Source of the DNA: Parietaria judaica
Lineage: Eukaryota > Streptophyta > Magnoliopsida > Rosales > Urticaceae
DNA: 64,000 nucleotides
NCBI GenBank assembly: GCA_954871525.1
Contig: OX940871.1
Span: forward strand, 25,022,586-25,086,585
Direction of reading: 5' to 3'
Part shown: in pieces, positions 1-11,802 of the stretch
How the letters are laid out: every line of letters begins with the position of its first letter
How positions within the stretch are numbered: the first letter of the stretch is position 1
Translations under genes and position numbers: made by a program
The notes under the pieces: generated by a model
The model's input: only the letters and a program-made list of their open reading frames with translations
What the model was told of the DNA's origin: nothing
Databases searched by the model: none

Positions 1-90
1 CGAGGTTATAACGGAGTGGCTAACACTCTTGCGAGAGCTCGGCTCACCTTTTTGTCTATGGATTTCTGGTGTTTGTGTTGTCCTGATTGA
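1..90 (+). pseudogene. 3' end of a LINE ORF2 (RNase H tail), truncated by the window edge
   Basis: Frame 1 reads a short peptide containing GVANTLARARL and then a tryptophan/cysteine-rich end, with a stop at 88-90. This resembles the last residues of the RNase H domain of plant LINE polyproteins, which usually carry a G/N-x-VAH-x-LAR motif near the end. An AT-rich tail follows. The rest of the element would lie left of the window. The assignment rests on this short motif only. Confidence 0.5.
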
Positions 91-273
91 AGGTTAAAAA
101 AAAACTCTTTAAAAAAATAAAACAATAATAAATCAATGAATTCATATTTATAAATGAAATAAAATCTCACGATAACACATGAAGGGTTTGGAAACCCTGA
201 GCGTGGTCTCTTTTCTGTGTATGCGATATAACAATGAAGGATGAAAATGTTTATAAAGTGAGAATATATTTTA

Positions 274-1421
274 GGGTTAATTGCGGTAAAAATACCCAAC
301 CTTTGGTCAAATTCTCTACTGTGTATACAACCTCTGTAAATGGCGACAAAAATACCCAAACTTAACATTTGAGAGTTGACCAAGAATATCTATCTATGTG
401 GCAATCAGTCTTTGCCACCTGGCACTTTGCTGCCACGTGGCATGCCACGTAATTATTATTTTATTTAAAAAAAATTTAAAAAAATATATTTTTTAAGAAA
501 CAATATTTTTTTAAAACGAATTTTTTTTTATTTTTTAAACAAATTATTTTTAATTTTTTAATTATAATAATTTTTTTAATAATAACAAATAAAGAACATT
601 TAAATTTAAATATTCATTATTGGTAATAATTTTATTTTAAAAAAAGTGGGTAGAACAAATTAATTTTCACCGCTCACGGTTCACTTGAACTCCGTTTCCG
701 GTCCGGTTCTCGCGTCGAATAAAATTGTTTAATATGTTTAATAATAATAACTAATAAACACATACATAATGTTTAAAAAGTCAAGACATAATTATATACA
801 CACCACTTATTCAAAAACAAAAAATAGTAGTCATATTTATATTTAATGAAAAATTATTTTTATTAGTTAGCATGATATTTTTTTGTGTTTGCATTTTAGA
901 ATAATAATAATTGTTTAATATGTTTATTTATTTATATATTATTCTTTTTTTAAATTTATCATTAAATAATCATATGATTATTATTGGTTATTATTATTAA
1001 ACATATTAAGCGATTTCGTTTCACCCGTAAACCGGATCGGAGGCGGAGCTTGAGTGAACCGTGAACGGAGATTTTTCTTTATTTATTTCGTTTGATCCAC
1101 TTTTCTAAAATGAATAATTATATTTAAATATTCATTATTCGTTTTTATGGAAAAATAATTTTATTTTTTAAAAAAATTAAAAAGTTTTTTTTAAATAATT
1201 AAAAAAATATTATTTTTTTAAAATTATTTAATAAAATAATAATTACTTGGCATGCCACTTGGCGGCCAAGTGCCACGTGGCAAAGACTGAGTGCCACATA
1301 GATAGATATTCTCGGTCAACTCCCAAATGCTAAGTTTGGGTATTTTTGCCGCCATTTACGGAGGTTGTATACATAGCAGAGAATTTGACCAAAAGTTGAG
1401 TATTTTTGCCGCAATTAACCC
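274..1421. mobile_element. MULE-type foldback element, 1148 bp, 9-bp TSD
   Basis: The ends are GGGTTAATTGCGG and its inverse CCGCAATTAACCC. The element is flanked by identical 9-bp duplications TATATTTTA (265-273 and 1422-1430). The inverted similarity runs far inwards: the blocks with AAAAATACCC, TGCCACGTGGCA, and even the inner GTGAACCGTGAACGG region recur in reverse, so most of the element is an imperfect palindrome. No transposase frame is present. Short open frames inside are by-products of the repeat. A 9-bp TSD with long terminal inverted repeats is the Mutator-superfamily signature. Confidence 0.9.
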
Positions 1422-3100
1422 TATATTTTATGGTTCTAAAAAAAAAGCCAAATGCAAAAACTGCGCGCGTGTCTTAAGTGCCGAGAAGAAATTAATGAGG
1501 CGCGTAAGTCAACGATCAGCTTTGTGTTTTATGATCCTATTTGCTATAATTTTACTCTCTATATATCTAAAACCAACCTTTTTAATTTATCGATTTTTTT
1601 TAGCTATCGTTTTCGGTGGTAAAAATAATTACCAATTCTTTTTCTTCAAACAATACCGTCGCATCTTTTATTAAAAACTTGTTACCGATGATCATCGTTT
1701 TACCGTCTAGAGGGAATTCATTTTCTACGTTAGAAAATGTTTTTTTTTTTCAATCTTGAATAATATGTATATAATATTCAAAGTAATAAACTATATTGTA
1801 GGGTTTTTAGTTATTGTTTTTATTTTTATTTTACAAACTTAAATTTCGGTAATTAAATTGATTACTTCTATTATTCTATCATAATGGGGTTAGAATCAAA
1901 TTTTTAAACAAATCTTTGGCCATTGATTTGAATGGTTGTTAACTTCAATATTGTGGACTTCGGTTTTGAAAATGAAAAAAAAAATAAAAAAAAAAAATCG
2001 ACGCTAATACTATTCGAAATCTAACGAAGATTAAGTTGTTACATCCCCTATTTGAAAAAGATTTAAAAAAAAAATAAAGCACACTCGAACTTGGAGTCAC
2101 TGACGTAGATATTCGCATTAATAAATAGTGAAAATCATAAAGTCACACAAATGTAAACCATATAATAACTATAACTATAACTATAACTATAACTATATAT
2201 ATAACCTTGCAAAGGATAAAATTAATAACATGTAAATACTTTATGGTGAAAATATGATGATATACAAATGAATCTGCCTTTGCTTGTCCATAAAAAATTT
2301 GGACCAGTTCAATGGGATTTGCCAAAAGATTTCATTTTTTATTATAAAATGCAACTATATTGATTTTTGACTTTTGATCAACTTCTTCTTTCTTCCTTCT
2401 TATAAAGATATCTTTTTGCTGACTCGTTGACTGTAGAGACAAGAAGAGCGAGAAATACATACAACATTATGTCTTTGAGCTATGCCGATTATTTGAACAT
2501 GCCAATATTCCTATATCTAATATACTATATCTGTATTAATTATATTAGTTTCACCTGTAAAGATTAAAGCGGTTTAATCAAATATTCATACGATTTGGCA
2601 CAGATTATAGCACTCGTTAAGGTAATTAATGATGATACCCTCGATGATATAACCCTCGCTAGTTGCTTCCAAAAATAAAAATCTAATCATTAATTTAGAT
2701 AATGATTACATTCGTAACAACATATTTCTCGTTATTACATTCGTTTCGTGAAGAAGCTTTCCTCAAACTAAAGATATAAATATAATGTTGGCAGAAAAAC
2801 AAAATGAATAGGAAGATCAAATATTATAACAAGATAAAAATCTCGCACCTTTCTTGATAGCTGCCAAGAGAGAGAGAAAGACATATTATATAAAGAGAGA
2901 CGAATTCGTATTGGTGAATAAAATAATTGTATGTGTATATATATATATTTATGAGAGAGAGAAGTCTATACTTTGTCTTAAGTAACTTTATTGACATTAT
3001 CGTAAACCTGGCTTGGAATATAATGATATTCAACTCAGAAAGTTAGGATAGAAAAATCAGTTTCGGGAAATGAGAGAACGGAAGTGTAGGTTATATATAT
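1422..3100. other. Intergenic DNA, no gene seen
   Basis: AT-rich sequence with no recognisable coding region. It contains a short (TATAAC)n microsatellite around 2165-2196 and several poly-A and poly-T runs. Nothing else is supported. Confidence 0.6.
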
Positions 3101-3327
3101 GGGTTCTTTAGGGTAATAGCCAAACTTAAAAGTGTGTTTAGCAAAATAGCTAAACTTTGGTTAATCTTGTAAACTAGTCAATTAACCACTTAAACATAAC
3201 ACCAATTAGATTGTTAATTTTGGTTAATTTCGGCTAGTTTAAGTGGTTAATTGGATAGTTTACAAAATTAACCAAAATTTGGCTATTTTGCAAATCTTAT
3301 GTTTCAATTTGGCTATTTAGAGCAATT

Positions 3328-3331
<4 letters not shown>
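3101..3331. mobile_element. MULE-type MITE, 231 bp (terminal family 2)
   Basis: It begins GGGTTCTTTAGGGTAATAGC and ends in the inverse-related TTAGAGCAATTTCTC. Inner arms with CAAAATAGC and TTAATTNNGTAAACT face each other. It is flanked by TATATATAT on both sides (3092-3100, 3332-3340), although this lies in a TA microsatellite and so is weak as a TSD. The same termini occur on the two long cargo-carrying elements at 11803-13317 and 14200-15641, which makes this a deletion derivative of that family. Confidence 0.8.
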
Positions 3332-3369
<38 letters not shown>

Positions 3370-4981
3370 TGGATGAGCCTACATCAGTCTACTTATATAG
3401 CAATTTTTTGTCACGTGGATGAGCCTACATCAGCCTCGTCTACGACAAAACAACGAATTAAATCCATAATTGAGCTCGTCTACTTGGCAAAATATTATCA
3501 TGTCAGCAACCCACGTTTGTCCATGTGGCCAAAGTTAATGGTTTATATAATTGACTCCGGTCAAAGCTTGCGTGTTGCATATTATATTTAAAATATTCTC
3601 TAAGTGATTTTTTTTCCGTCACATACTTCTCTTTGTTAGTCATTAGAGCCACAAGTTGCAAAGGAAGGGCTAATAAATTGCTACGTGGTGTTTTTATTTT
3701 TATTTTTTTATTTTATATGTGGACTAATACAGTAGTGATGGCCGGGCTTTATTTTATGGCCTTAGATATGCTTTATGCTTATGGGCTTTCACAACTACGC
3801 TGTGTGATATCGAGAACCCGATCAACATGATCTTATGAAGCCATGAAGTATAGTAATTCAGTAGCTTTTCCAAAAGCCTTAGCCATGACTTTTATGATCA
3901 TGGTCTCCAAATATAGAAAAGATTCTGCGGCAGCTCCATTGAAGAGGCTTGGCCGGAAGAAATCTTTCTCCCCAATGAACGATCTTCGTTTTTCGTGCCC
4001 CGACCGCATTGGATATGGATTGGGGTTCCGGCCCTCCAAGGATATAATTCATTGTTTTTCCATTGCGCTTAGACTATTTCTTAACATTGGCTTCATTGTG
4101 CAACTACAGTTTAAAATCGTTTGTGTTGTTTTTCGTATTGCATAAGATTGATGTTCAACCGCGAGTAGCTCGTAAATTGACCTAAACCGCATCCAAATAA
4201 TGAAGAAGTGGGTCTACCACATTAAAAACCCATTGAGCCCCCAAAACACTACAAAATTTCATTAAATTAATTATATAATTTTTTTTAATATTATTGCTAA
4301 TATGTTTAAATATTATTATTATTAATTACGCAAGTAGTTAGAGTTTACTCAATGATTTTGTTGTATATCCATCGATTTGCGATCTACCTGTTGTGATTTT
4401 TAAAAATCTTTCAAAATCTCATCGTTCTACCCGTTGTACCCATTGTATACCTGTAGATTAGACTTGCGATCGGTGTGTACATATAGGCAATAAATTTATT
4501 ATAACTCACAAGTTGAAGGGATCATTGATGAGAAGTTTAATTAATTGGATTTACTGGCATATGACCTCACTTGATATATAATAGAATTAGTACTTTTTTT
4601 TGGACTCTAAGGTTCTTTTTTTTTTCTTCAGGAAATGGATTCTAATTAACATGATTAAATTTTTTCTTTTATTGATCTGAATAATATTGATTTATAAAAA
4701 AATTATTGTATGAATATTGGCAATAATGATTTGATACGGTGCATGTAAGGAGAGAGAGAAGTTGTTCCCTAATGAAACCGTAACTAAAATGGCTCACGTG
4801 GGGGGGAGAAGAGACCCGAGCGAAGGACAAGCGACACGAATGGCCAAATGGGCCTCAATCTGCCTGCTGATACGCTGTGGGGAACACCAACACGCACCAA
4901 GCACAACTCCTTTTGTTCTCATCACCTCTCATTTTCTCATTAAAACTTCGCTCTCTCCTTTTATTTGTTGGATGTTATTAG
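3332..4981. other. Intergenic DNA with a fragment of a MULE MITE
   Basis: After a (TA)n tract, 3367-3570 is an internal fragment of the MITE family found complete at 8335-8784. It carries CACGTGGATGAGCC twice and CAACCCACGTTTGTCC, but no intact ends. The rest is AT-rich with no supportable gene. The opposing open frames at 3833-4145 are short, match no family I know and are not called. Confidence 0.5.
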
Positions 4982-5454
4982 TAGGGGGTGAGACCGGGTA
5001 GGGTACACGGTTTTTTTAGGTACCCGGTACACGGATCCAGAAACCGGGTATCCAAAAATTGATACCCGGATCTGGTACTCGAAATCCGGGTATCTAATTT
5101 TTGATACCGGTACCCGGTTTTGGAAAATACTAGCTTTTTTTTTATCATGATAAAAAAATTTACATTTATAGTCTTAAACTTAAAATGCATAAAAAAAACA
5201 TAGTCTCGTGCATCAAGCATAAGTACGTCACACGAATCCTAAGAAAGAAACCCTAAAAAATTAAAGGAAAATTAAATAATCAAAATAAACCGGGGACTGG
5301 GTACTTGATTTTTAGAATATTAATACCTGGTACCCGTATCCGGTTCTAATACGGATACGGGTACCCGGATTCGGATTGATATACGGATTTTTAATCCGTA
5401 TACGGATTCAGATTCGGATTATTATTCAGTTTTCGGGTATTATTTGCACCCCTA
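4982..5454. mobile_element. Short hAT-like element with CCCGG subterminal repeats
   Basis: Ends TAGGGGGTGAGACCGGG and (inverse) TAGGGGTGCAAATAATACCCG. The flanking 8-mers GTTATTAG (4974-4981) and GCCATTAG (5455-5462) match at 6 of 8 bases. The interior holds many variants of ACCCGGATCCGG/GATACCCGG near both ends and no coding capacity. TAGGGGTG-type ends, an ~8-bp TSD and dense subterminal motifs fit a non-autonomous hAT element. The same pattern recurs at 38988-39540 and 57450-58194. Confidence 0.75.
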
Positions 5455-7496
5455 GCCATTAGCCTAATTTACATGTAATATCTTTTTTTTGAAAGAAAAA
5501 AAAAAGAATATTACATGTATAAGGGTAATATTACATGTAATATTCACAGTGAATAGATTATGAGATATTAGCAAAAAAAATTGAAATGTACTTTTACTTA
5601 TCCTTTTACCGTTAACTCTGTTGAAAAATATTGCAGTTAAATAAAATTGAGATAGCGTCGAGTCGGTCAAAATGTTGAATCCTCGAGACGAACGCTCTAT
5701 CCAATTACCGGGATTTGTTCCGACAACATTACCTAAAACAATCATCTTGATTATGACAATTATGAATATTGAATTCAATTAATTATGTTTCAGATTAATT
5801 GCAATTTATTATTAGCCGTTATAGAATTGATTGAGTACTAATTCTTGTCTCATTCCCGCGTCAATAAATTGACAGTGACCTCGACCCATTTCGACACATT
5901 GCTTGCAAAACCTATTCCCGAAAATCTCTCTAGAGACTACGAGTTTGCTTCTCATATTTTCACTCCGCAATCTCATTTTTCATGCTTCCCATTGTTTCTT
6001 TATCGTGAGTCTTTCGGTAACAGAGTTCAAGAAGGTTCAGTTCGCCGGCGGACTTCGAAGTGCTACGAAGTTTGCGGTTGTCCCGTTGTATCATGGGAAG
6101 CTAATAGCCTAACGAACCTCAAGCACCTAGAGGAGGCGAATCAAGCTTTAAGGAAAGCGTCAAACACGTCTCGGGAATCGCTAACTGCTTTCTGTTTTAC
6201 AGGATATCAAATAAGTTTCGGATCGAACCGACAAGCCGATGCTCGTCAAATTTCAAGAACACAACGATATGTATCATCAAAACTTACTCGCTACTGTTTT
6301 GTTATTTTCTTTGTTTCTCGTGTATATATCTATAAAAATATACCTAACAAACTCTCATCCGTTAATTGCCACGTGACTTCGTTTTGCGATTGCCATGGAA
6401 ATTTCTCCCTCATATTTTGCTATTAGGTTGTCGGTTTTTATAATAGCGATGTCAAAATCAATTGATGCAGAAAGGGATTAGTTGATCATCCATTGAGATA
6501 TAAACTTGGTTGAGACAAGTTGGAGTCAATATTGTCATGGCTTTTTAATGGCAATGCATGAGAGGTTCACGTGCGAGGTAGATAAGCATTGAAATCATGT
6601 ATATTATAACAAACAAATGGAAATGGTGATGATGATTTTGGCGATAGAAGAATATTGAATGTGCAATATGTCTTTTCCAAAGTTAATGTGATGAAGTAAA
6701 TTCTGTATCTTGCTATTGTATTTTCACTGTTTAGGAAGAACACTTTGTGGAAATCAGGAGTCTCAATAAATGAGGATAAGAGATTTGGCTATTGCCAAAC
6801 CGAGATATCTAAATACCATGATTACACCCACATTAACATTTATCACTTCTTTTCATTTCTCATTCTGATCTAGTGTTTCTATTGATGATAAAATCAGTTT
6901 TTTTTTTCTTTTTTTTTTTGGGGTACAAAGATTTAAAGAAAAGGGTCGTTGAAATTAATCAAAATCTACGAGGGTTACGTTTTTTATTTCGATTTTTGTT
7001 AGTACATATAAATTTGAGATTCTTTTTTTTTTTGAAGTTTTCTGTTTAATTGTTTCAGTAAATATGTATAAAATTGATTAACTAGTGGTGGATTTATGCT
7101 ATGAATCACGCATAGCAATAACGAGGAGGACAAGCTCGCAATAATATTTCGAAATAATGGTCGTTTTTGTACTGAGTTTTGAAATCAAGAGATTATTGTC
7201 GAAAACTTGTATTCAAGGACAACATTTATATTAAAAAAAAAAAAAAAAACTAATCCCATAGCAATCTCTTGCATGTGCAAATATTGCATTATAATAATGA
7301 ATGAGTATCTTATTACCACACATAATGTAGGAACTATAATTTAAAATGTGCGATCAATCACACACTAAGATTATCATAATCATATCATGAAGAGTGATTT
7401 GTAGCCTAACCCAATACCCCTAAAACCTAGACATGTATGGCACATGTAAGATACTTGACAAAATTGGTGTTTTTATTTATTTATTGGGCGTAAAGA

Positions 7497-7545
<49 letters not shown>

Positions 7546-8303
7546 GTATTAGGGGAGCACAAAAGGAAGCTAAGTCCTGCTTTCTGATGACAAAAACAAG
7601 CAAATTATATGAGGACAAAGTTGCATAAACTGAGTCTGACAGCAGTATAAGTTTTGGGACAAGCTTTGAGAGAACCTCTTTTCAACGTAATATCTAATCT
7701 ACCTATAGGTTTATTTATTTATTTATAATAGAGAAAATAGGACATAATTACTCAAAGTTTTTGAAAAGTTTTTATTCTTTTTTAGGCAAAAGTTACCAAA
7801 AACTCTTATTTTGTGTCTTCCGACATGTTTCCGTCTAGAACCGCACACTTATCACGTTTTTAAACCCATTAAATATAGTATGGTTTAGTGACAATGTATA
7901 TAGCATTGCGAATATATATTATGTCATTTTTGTCAACTATATGATCACCTCTAAATAAATAGAATGAAAATTTCAATCTAAATTAAACATATAATATAAA
8001 TATAGAAAAATCAATTGCGTCATTTTGCATTGCGTCGCCTGCTCCTCATTCTCCCCAATAGTTTTGAGTTTATCATAATCGTACCGTTTTTACTCATTAT
8101 TTAATCGTATTAATCGTGTTCAACTCAAATTGATTTTCAATTTAATGTAACCGTATCGTGTATCATGTCTCGTGTGCCGCTCTCAATTGCCAACCCTACC
8201 CTAAAAGGCCAAGACATGATAGTAAACTGGGGTATACTCATTCGTGGGTTATTCATTTGCCCCTCTCCATCCATATTCTATAACCTAATTAGAAATTGTT
8301 GTG

Positions 8304-8334
<31 letters not shown>
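5455..8334. other. Intergenic DNA with one unassigned open frame
   Basis: AT-rich. One 193-codon open frame (5845-6426, +) matches no family I recognise, lacks domain-like features and has no clear gene signals. I treat it as unproven. A long (AT)n microsatellite lies at 7499-7542. A segment around 8080-8200 rich in CGTATCGTGT/ATCGTGT motifs ends TTGCCAACCCTACCCTAA and may be one end of a degraded transposon. Confidence 0.4.
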
Positions 8335-8338
<4 letters not shown>

Positions 8339-8784
8339 TAATGACGGTAAAAATACTCAAAGTTTGATTAAAGAACCTTTCGTGTACCCAAAGTTGAAAA
8401 GTGATGGCAAAAATACCTAAAGTCACATTTGGAGAGTTGATCACTCCATTCTCGTAACGTAGTTAACTTACCCGTTAACTCTGGCCATGCGGACAAACGT
8501 GGATTGCTGACGTAACAATTTTTTGCCACGTGGTTGAGCCCACATCATCCTCATTTACGACAAAACAACGCATTGAACTCCAAATTAGGCTCGTCCACGT
8601 GGAAAAAAATTGCTATGTCAGAAATGCAGGTTTGTTTACGTGGCCAGAGTTTACGAGTAAGTTAACTGCGTTACGAGAATTAAGTGGTCAACACGCCAAA
8701 TGTGACTTTCGATACTTTTGCCACCACTTTTAAACTTTAGATACACGGAGAGTTCTTTGACCGTATTTTTACCGTCATTAACCC
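8335..8784. mobile_element. MULE-type MITE, 450 bp (terminal family 1)
   Basis: Ends GGGTTAATGACGGTAAAAAT and inverse ATTTTTACCGTCATTAACCC. Flanks are ATATATATA and ATATCTATA (8 of 9), within TA-rich DNA. Inner blocks such as TTGCCACGTGG and CCACGTGGAAA face each other. It is related to the MITEs at 47513-47981 and 55751-56220 and shares its terminal motif with 274-1421. No coding capacity. Confidence 0.85.
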
Positions 8785-8789
8785 ATATC

Positions 8790-8829
<40 letters not shown>

Positions 8830-9051
8830 TTCTCTCGAATTCCAGATCCCTCTTTTCTTACTTATTTATTTCCGCCTTTGAATTTAAAGGTATGCCCTGA
8901 TTTAATTAATGACACACTTTGGTGCAGAGAATTAAACCAATAATAGGTTGTAATTGAATATTGCATGAATGAATCTCTCTCTCTTCTCTTCCTGAGACCC
9001 CAGTGAATAGTGAACCACCTACATGTCCTTTCAAATTAAATATACATGTAA

Positions 9052-9082
<31 letters not shown>

Positions 9083-9375
9083 ATATTGTAATAATTGGCA
9101 TGCCCTTAAATTCTCTGCAAAATAGATGGGATGATTTCAATTTCATCCACAGCTTGTAGGCTTTAGCTGTCCCCTGAAACCACTCAAACAAACACACACA
9201 TTAAGTCATATTAATTAGGGTTTCTTCAGATTTCTCCCGGTGAATATTCATCAACTCATAATCATCATCACAATTACACACACACATTCAATATTATATA
9301 TATATATATATATATATATTTTGCTTAGGAGAGACCATAATCTTTATCGGGTTTTTTTCTTTCTTTCTATACTAT

Positions 9376-9738
9376 ATGGAGTCAGCTTCTCAAGTACTGT
9401 TGGGAGGTGAAGATAATGAAGAGTGTCAAAGCAGTGAATCCGGGTGGACAATGTACCTGGGGTCGCCCCAAAACGACGTCGTAGAGAGCGACGACGACGA
9501 AGACGAAGACGAGGTCGTTGATCACGACGAAAATGACGACACAGTGGCCCAAAATGAGGATGACGAGCACAGTGATGATTCCATGGCCTCCGACGCCTCC
9601 TCGGGGCCGACCTTCCACGCGGGACAACGGCGTTCGGAGGAGCGTCACAGGCGAAAGAGCGAAGATGACGGAAAGAAAAAGGCAGCGAAGAAAAACAAAC
9701 TGTCGGAGTTTGTTCGGACTACGACGAGCGAAAAGTAG
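9376..9738 (+). CDS. SOFL: SOB FIVE-LIKE (SOFL) family protein, SOB5-like
   Basis: A single-exon protein of 120 residues. It carries both short conserved signatures of the plant SOFL family: SGWTMYLGSP at residues 22-31 and DDSMASDASSGP at residues 67-78. An acidic, Asp/Glu-rich stretch (about 36-66) lies between them, and a Lys-rich tail (KKKAAKKNK, about 100-108) could act as a nuclear signal. SOFL proteins are small plant-specific regulators; activation of Arabidopsis SOB5 and SOFL1/2 raises cytokinin levels and delays senescence. The biochemical role is unknown. The start is the first ATG of the frame, just after a (TA)n tract and a pyrimidine-rich leader. The antisense 88-codon frame is an artefact of the acidic repeats. 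Family membership is confident, but which member is less so. Confidence 0.9.
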   Translation: MESASQVLLGGEDNEECQSSESGWTMYLGSPQNDVVESDDDEDEDEVVDHDENDDTVAQNEDDEHSDDSMASDASSGPTFHAGQRRSEERHRRKSEDDGKKKAAKKNKLSEFVRTTTSEK

Positions 9739-11802
9739 ACGGAGAAGTTAACGGTTCGCCGCCGTAGCAAACGTATGTAATCTTGTTTCATGTTGTTTTG
9801 TTGGTAGTGTTGGTCGCTCTCTCTCGTCTCTCTGTTTATATACATATAATTATATCATATATATATATATAGTAGATCAGTTGTGCGTATGAGCCATTGA
9901 TGGGCAAGCTTTTGGATATCATGATGATGTACGAAAACAATTCTTCATGTTGTCATTAGTAGTTCAAAGTTAAACGTTGAAGCGCTTAATGATCATGATC
10001 ATGAGTTCATCATCAGTTTAAATTATAGTTTTTCTTTCTAATTATGTGGGATAATTTTTTGATGAGCGACTCAGTATACCCACTTAAAGAAATTTTGCCA
10101 GTACTTTGAAAATAGAGCTAATGCTACTTATATATTTATATGTATATATATATAATTAAATGGTATATAGAGTACTAAAATAAATAAATAAAAACTGGAT
10201 ATATAATTATGTAGATATATTATATATAAATACTAACTGTAAGACAAACTTAAATTTTAAAATGAGTGAATTTGAAACATATTTTAAAATCTGGTTATAA
10301 ATATCATTGTTCTTCCTATCCGGGTTTTGAATTTTTTACTTTCTTAACTCGGAATCTAGAGACTAGACCCGATTTTAATCCGAACACGATTTTAAAAAAA
10401 CTGCATCCGGTTTAATCCAGTTTTAGTCTAGATACAATTTTTTTTAAATAAATCGAATTCCATCAAAACACAGTCCTATTTCGAATTTTTGTTACACCCT
10501 TAACACACCTACATAGTAAAAAAAAAAAAAGTTTCAAATGATACAAATCTCGTAAAAAAGGACCAATGTTACAAATAGCTCCTTATTTAATGAGAGATCA
10601 AATTTATATATATATATATATATAATACTGTGTCTGCTGGTAGAGAAGTCAAACAAAAGTCCAAGTTTGCGTCGTTACTTACTTGCATTATTATGATTTT
10701 TTAGGCGAAATGTTGAGATATTCGTCTTCTATCACCTAGCATTCGTGCGGCTTTTGAAAACATTATTGTATTTTCCGAAACAAAATATATAATTATGTTC
10801 TCTATGTAAAGTAAACAGCACGAATATCTTCATATAATATTTATGTACGAACTTTTAAGGCTATAAAGAAATATATATTTCTACAATTAATTTTGTCATG
10901 CTACATTTGTCTTTAGTACTACTGACAGCGAAGATGTACATCACCAAATATGTTATATTATTACTATTAGATTAAACTATTGAGCATGTTCTTCTTTCAA
11001 TATTTTATATCATCACTGGAGAAAGCAAACACATCACACATGTTACGTGTATATAACTATAATATATATATATATATATATATAAGTTCACGCCTGATAA
11101 AATAAGATTCATCGAGTCATCTCATAAATATTACTTTATCATATGCAAAAGATTTATGATATGTAAATAGTGTATTCTAAAAAATTAAAATGAAATTATG
11201 TTACTTTTGAAGTCGAAGATCGCCTCAACAATCACAAAAAGACACGTGGGAAACTTTGATTATTATATCTTTGAGACTTGAATCTTTCCGTTAAAATTCA
11301 ATCATACTGAAAAAAGATGACAAGATAATGAATTGAAGAATACGTATATATAAATGTAACAAGTATTTATTTGCACGAAAGTCTAATGAAGATTACGTAC
11401 AAATTGTTTTGGGATCCTTTTCTCGTTTTTTGAGCCTCCTATGTATATAAATCCTAAGCTTGCTGCCTTAAATTTCTTTCCATTCTCATAACTGAGTGAT
11501 TATATTTTGGTTTAACTATTATATTAATCACAATAACTATCACACTAGGGACCTGAGTTTAATTGCCTGTCAATTTAAAAAGTATATTTTTTTAGTATTT
11601 AACCTATAGGCTCATAACGAATTTAATTTATGTAAACCGTAAAATAATAATAATGTTTTTAGTTTCCGAAAAAATAGATTCTATAATCTTATATATCAAG
11701 ATAATTATTCTATAGTGGTGACTCAAAACTATAATATGAATTTATGATAGATTCAATTAGACAAGATTAACAAATAAAAAATTTCATTTTATACATTTTA
11801 TA
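9739..11802. other. 3' flank of SOFL and intergenic DNA
   Basis: The SOFL 3' region is followed by AT-rich DNA with several (TA)n tracts. A segment near 10315-10500 carries CCGGGTTTTGA/AATCCGAA/ATCCGGTTTAATCC motifs and TTGTTACACCCTTA at its right side. It resembles one degraded end of the hAT-like family seen at 57450-58194, but I could not find a matching left end. No gene seen. Confidence 0.5.

Noticed and set aside
1327..1674. 115-codon frame at the right end of the MULE
   Set aside because: It arises from the terminal repeat (MLSLGIFAAI-type reading appears again at 6-383 on the other strand).
5845..6426. 193-codon frame as a gene
   Set aside because: No recognisable domain, no homologue known to me and no supporting signals; a chance open frame cannot be excluded.
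9382..9648. Valine-rich minus-strand frame over SOFL
   Set aside because: It is the antisense of an Asp/Glu-rich coding region; the plus strand has both SOFL signatures.
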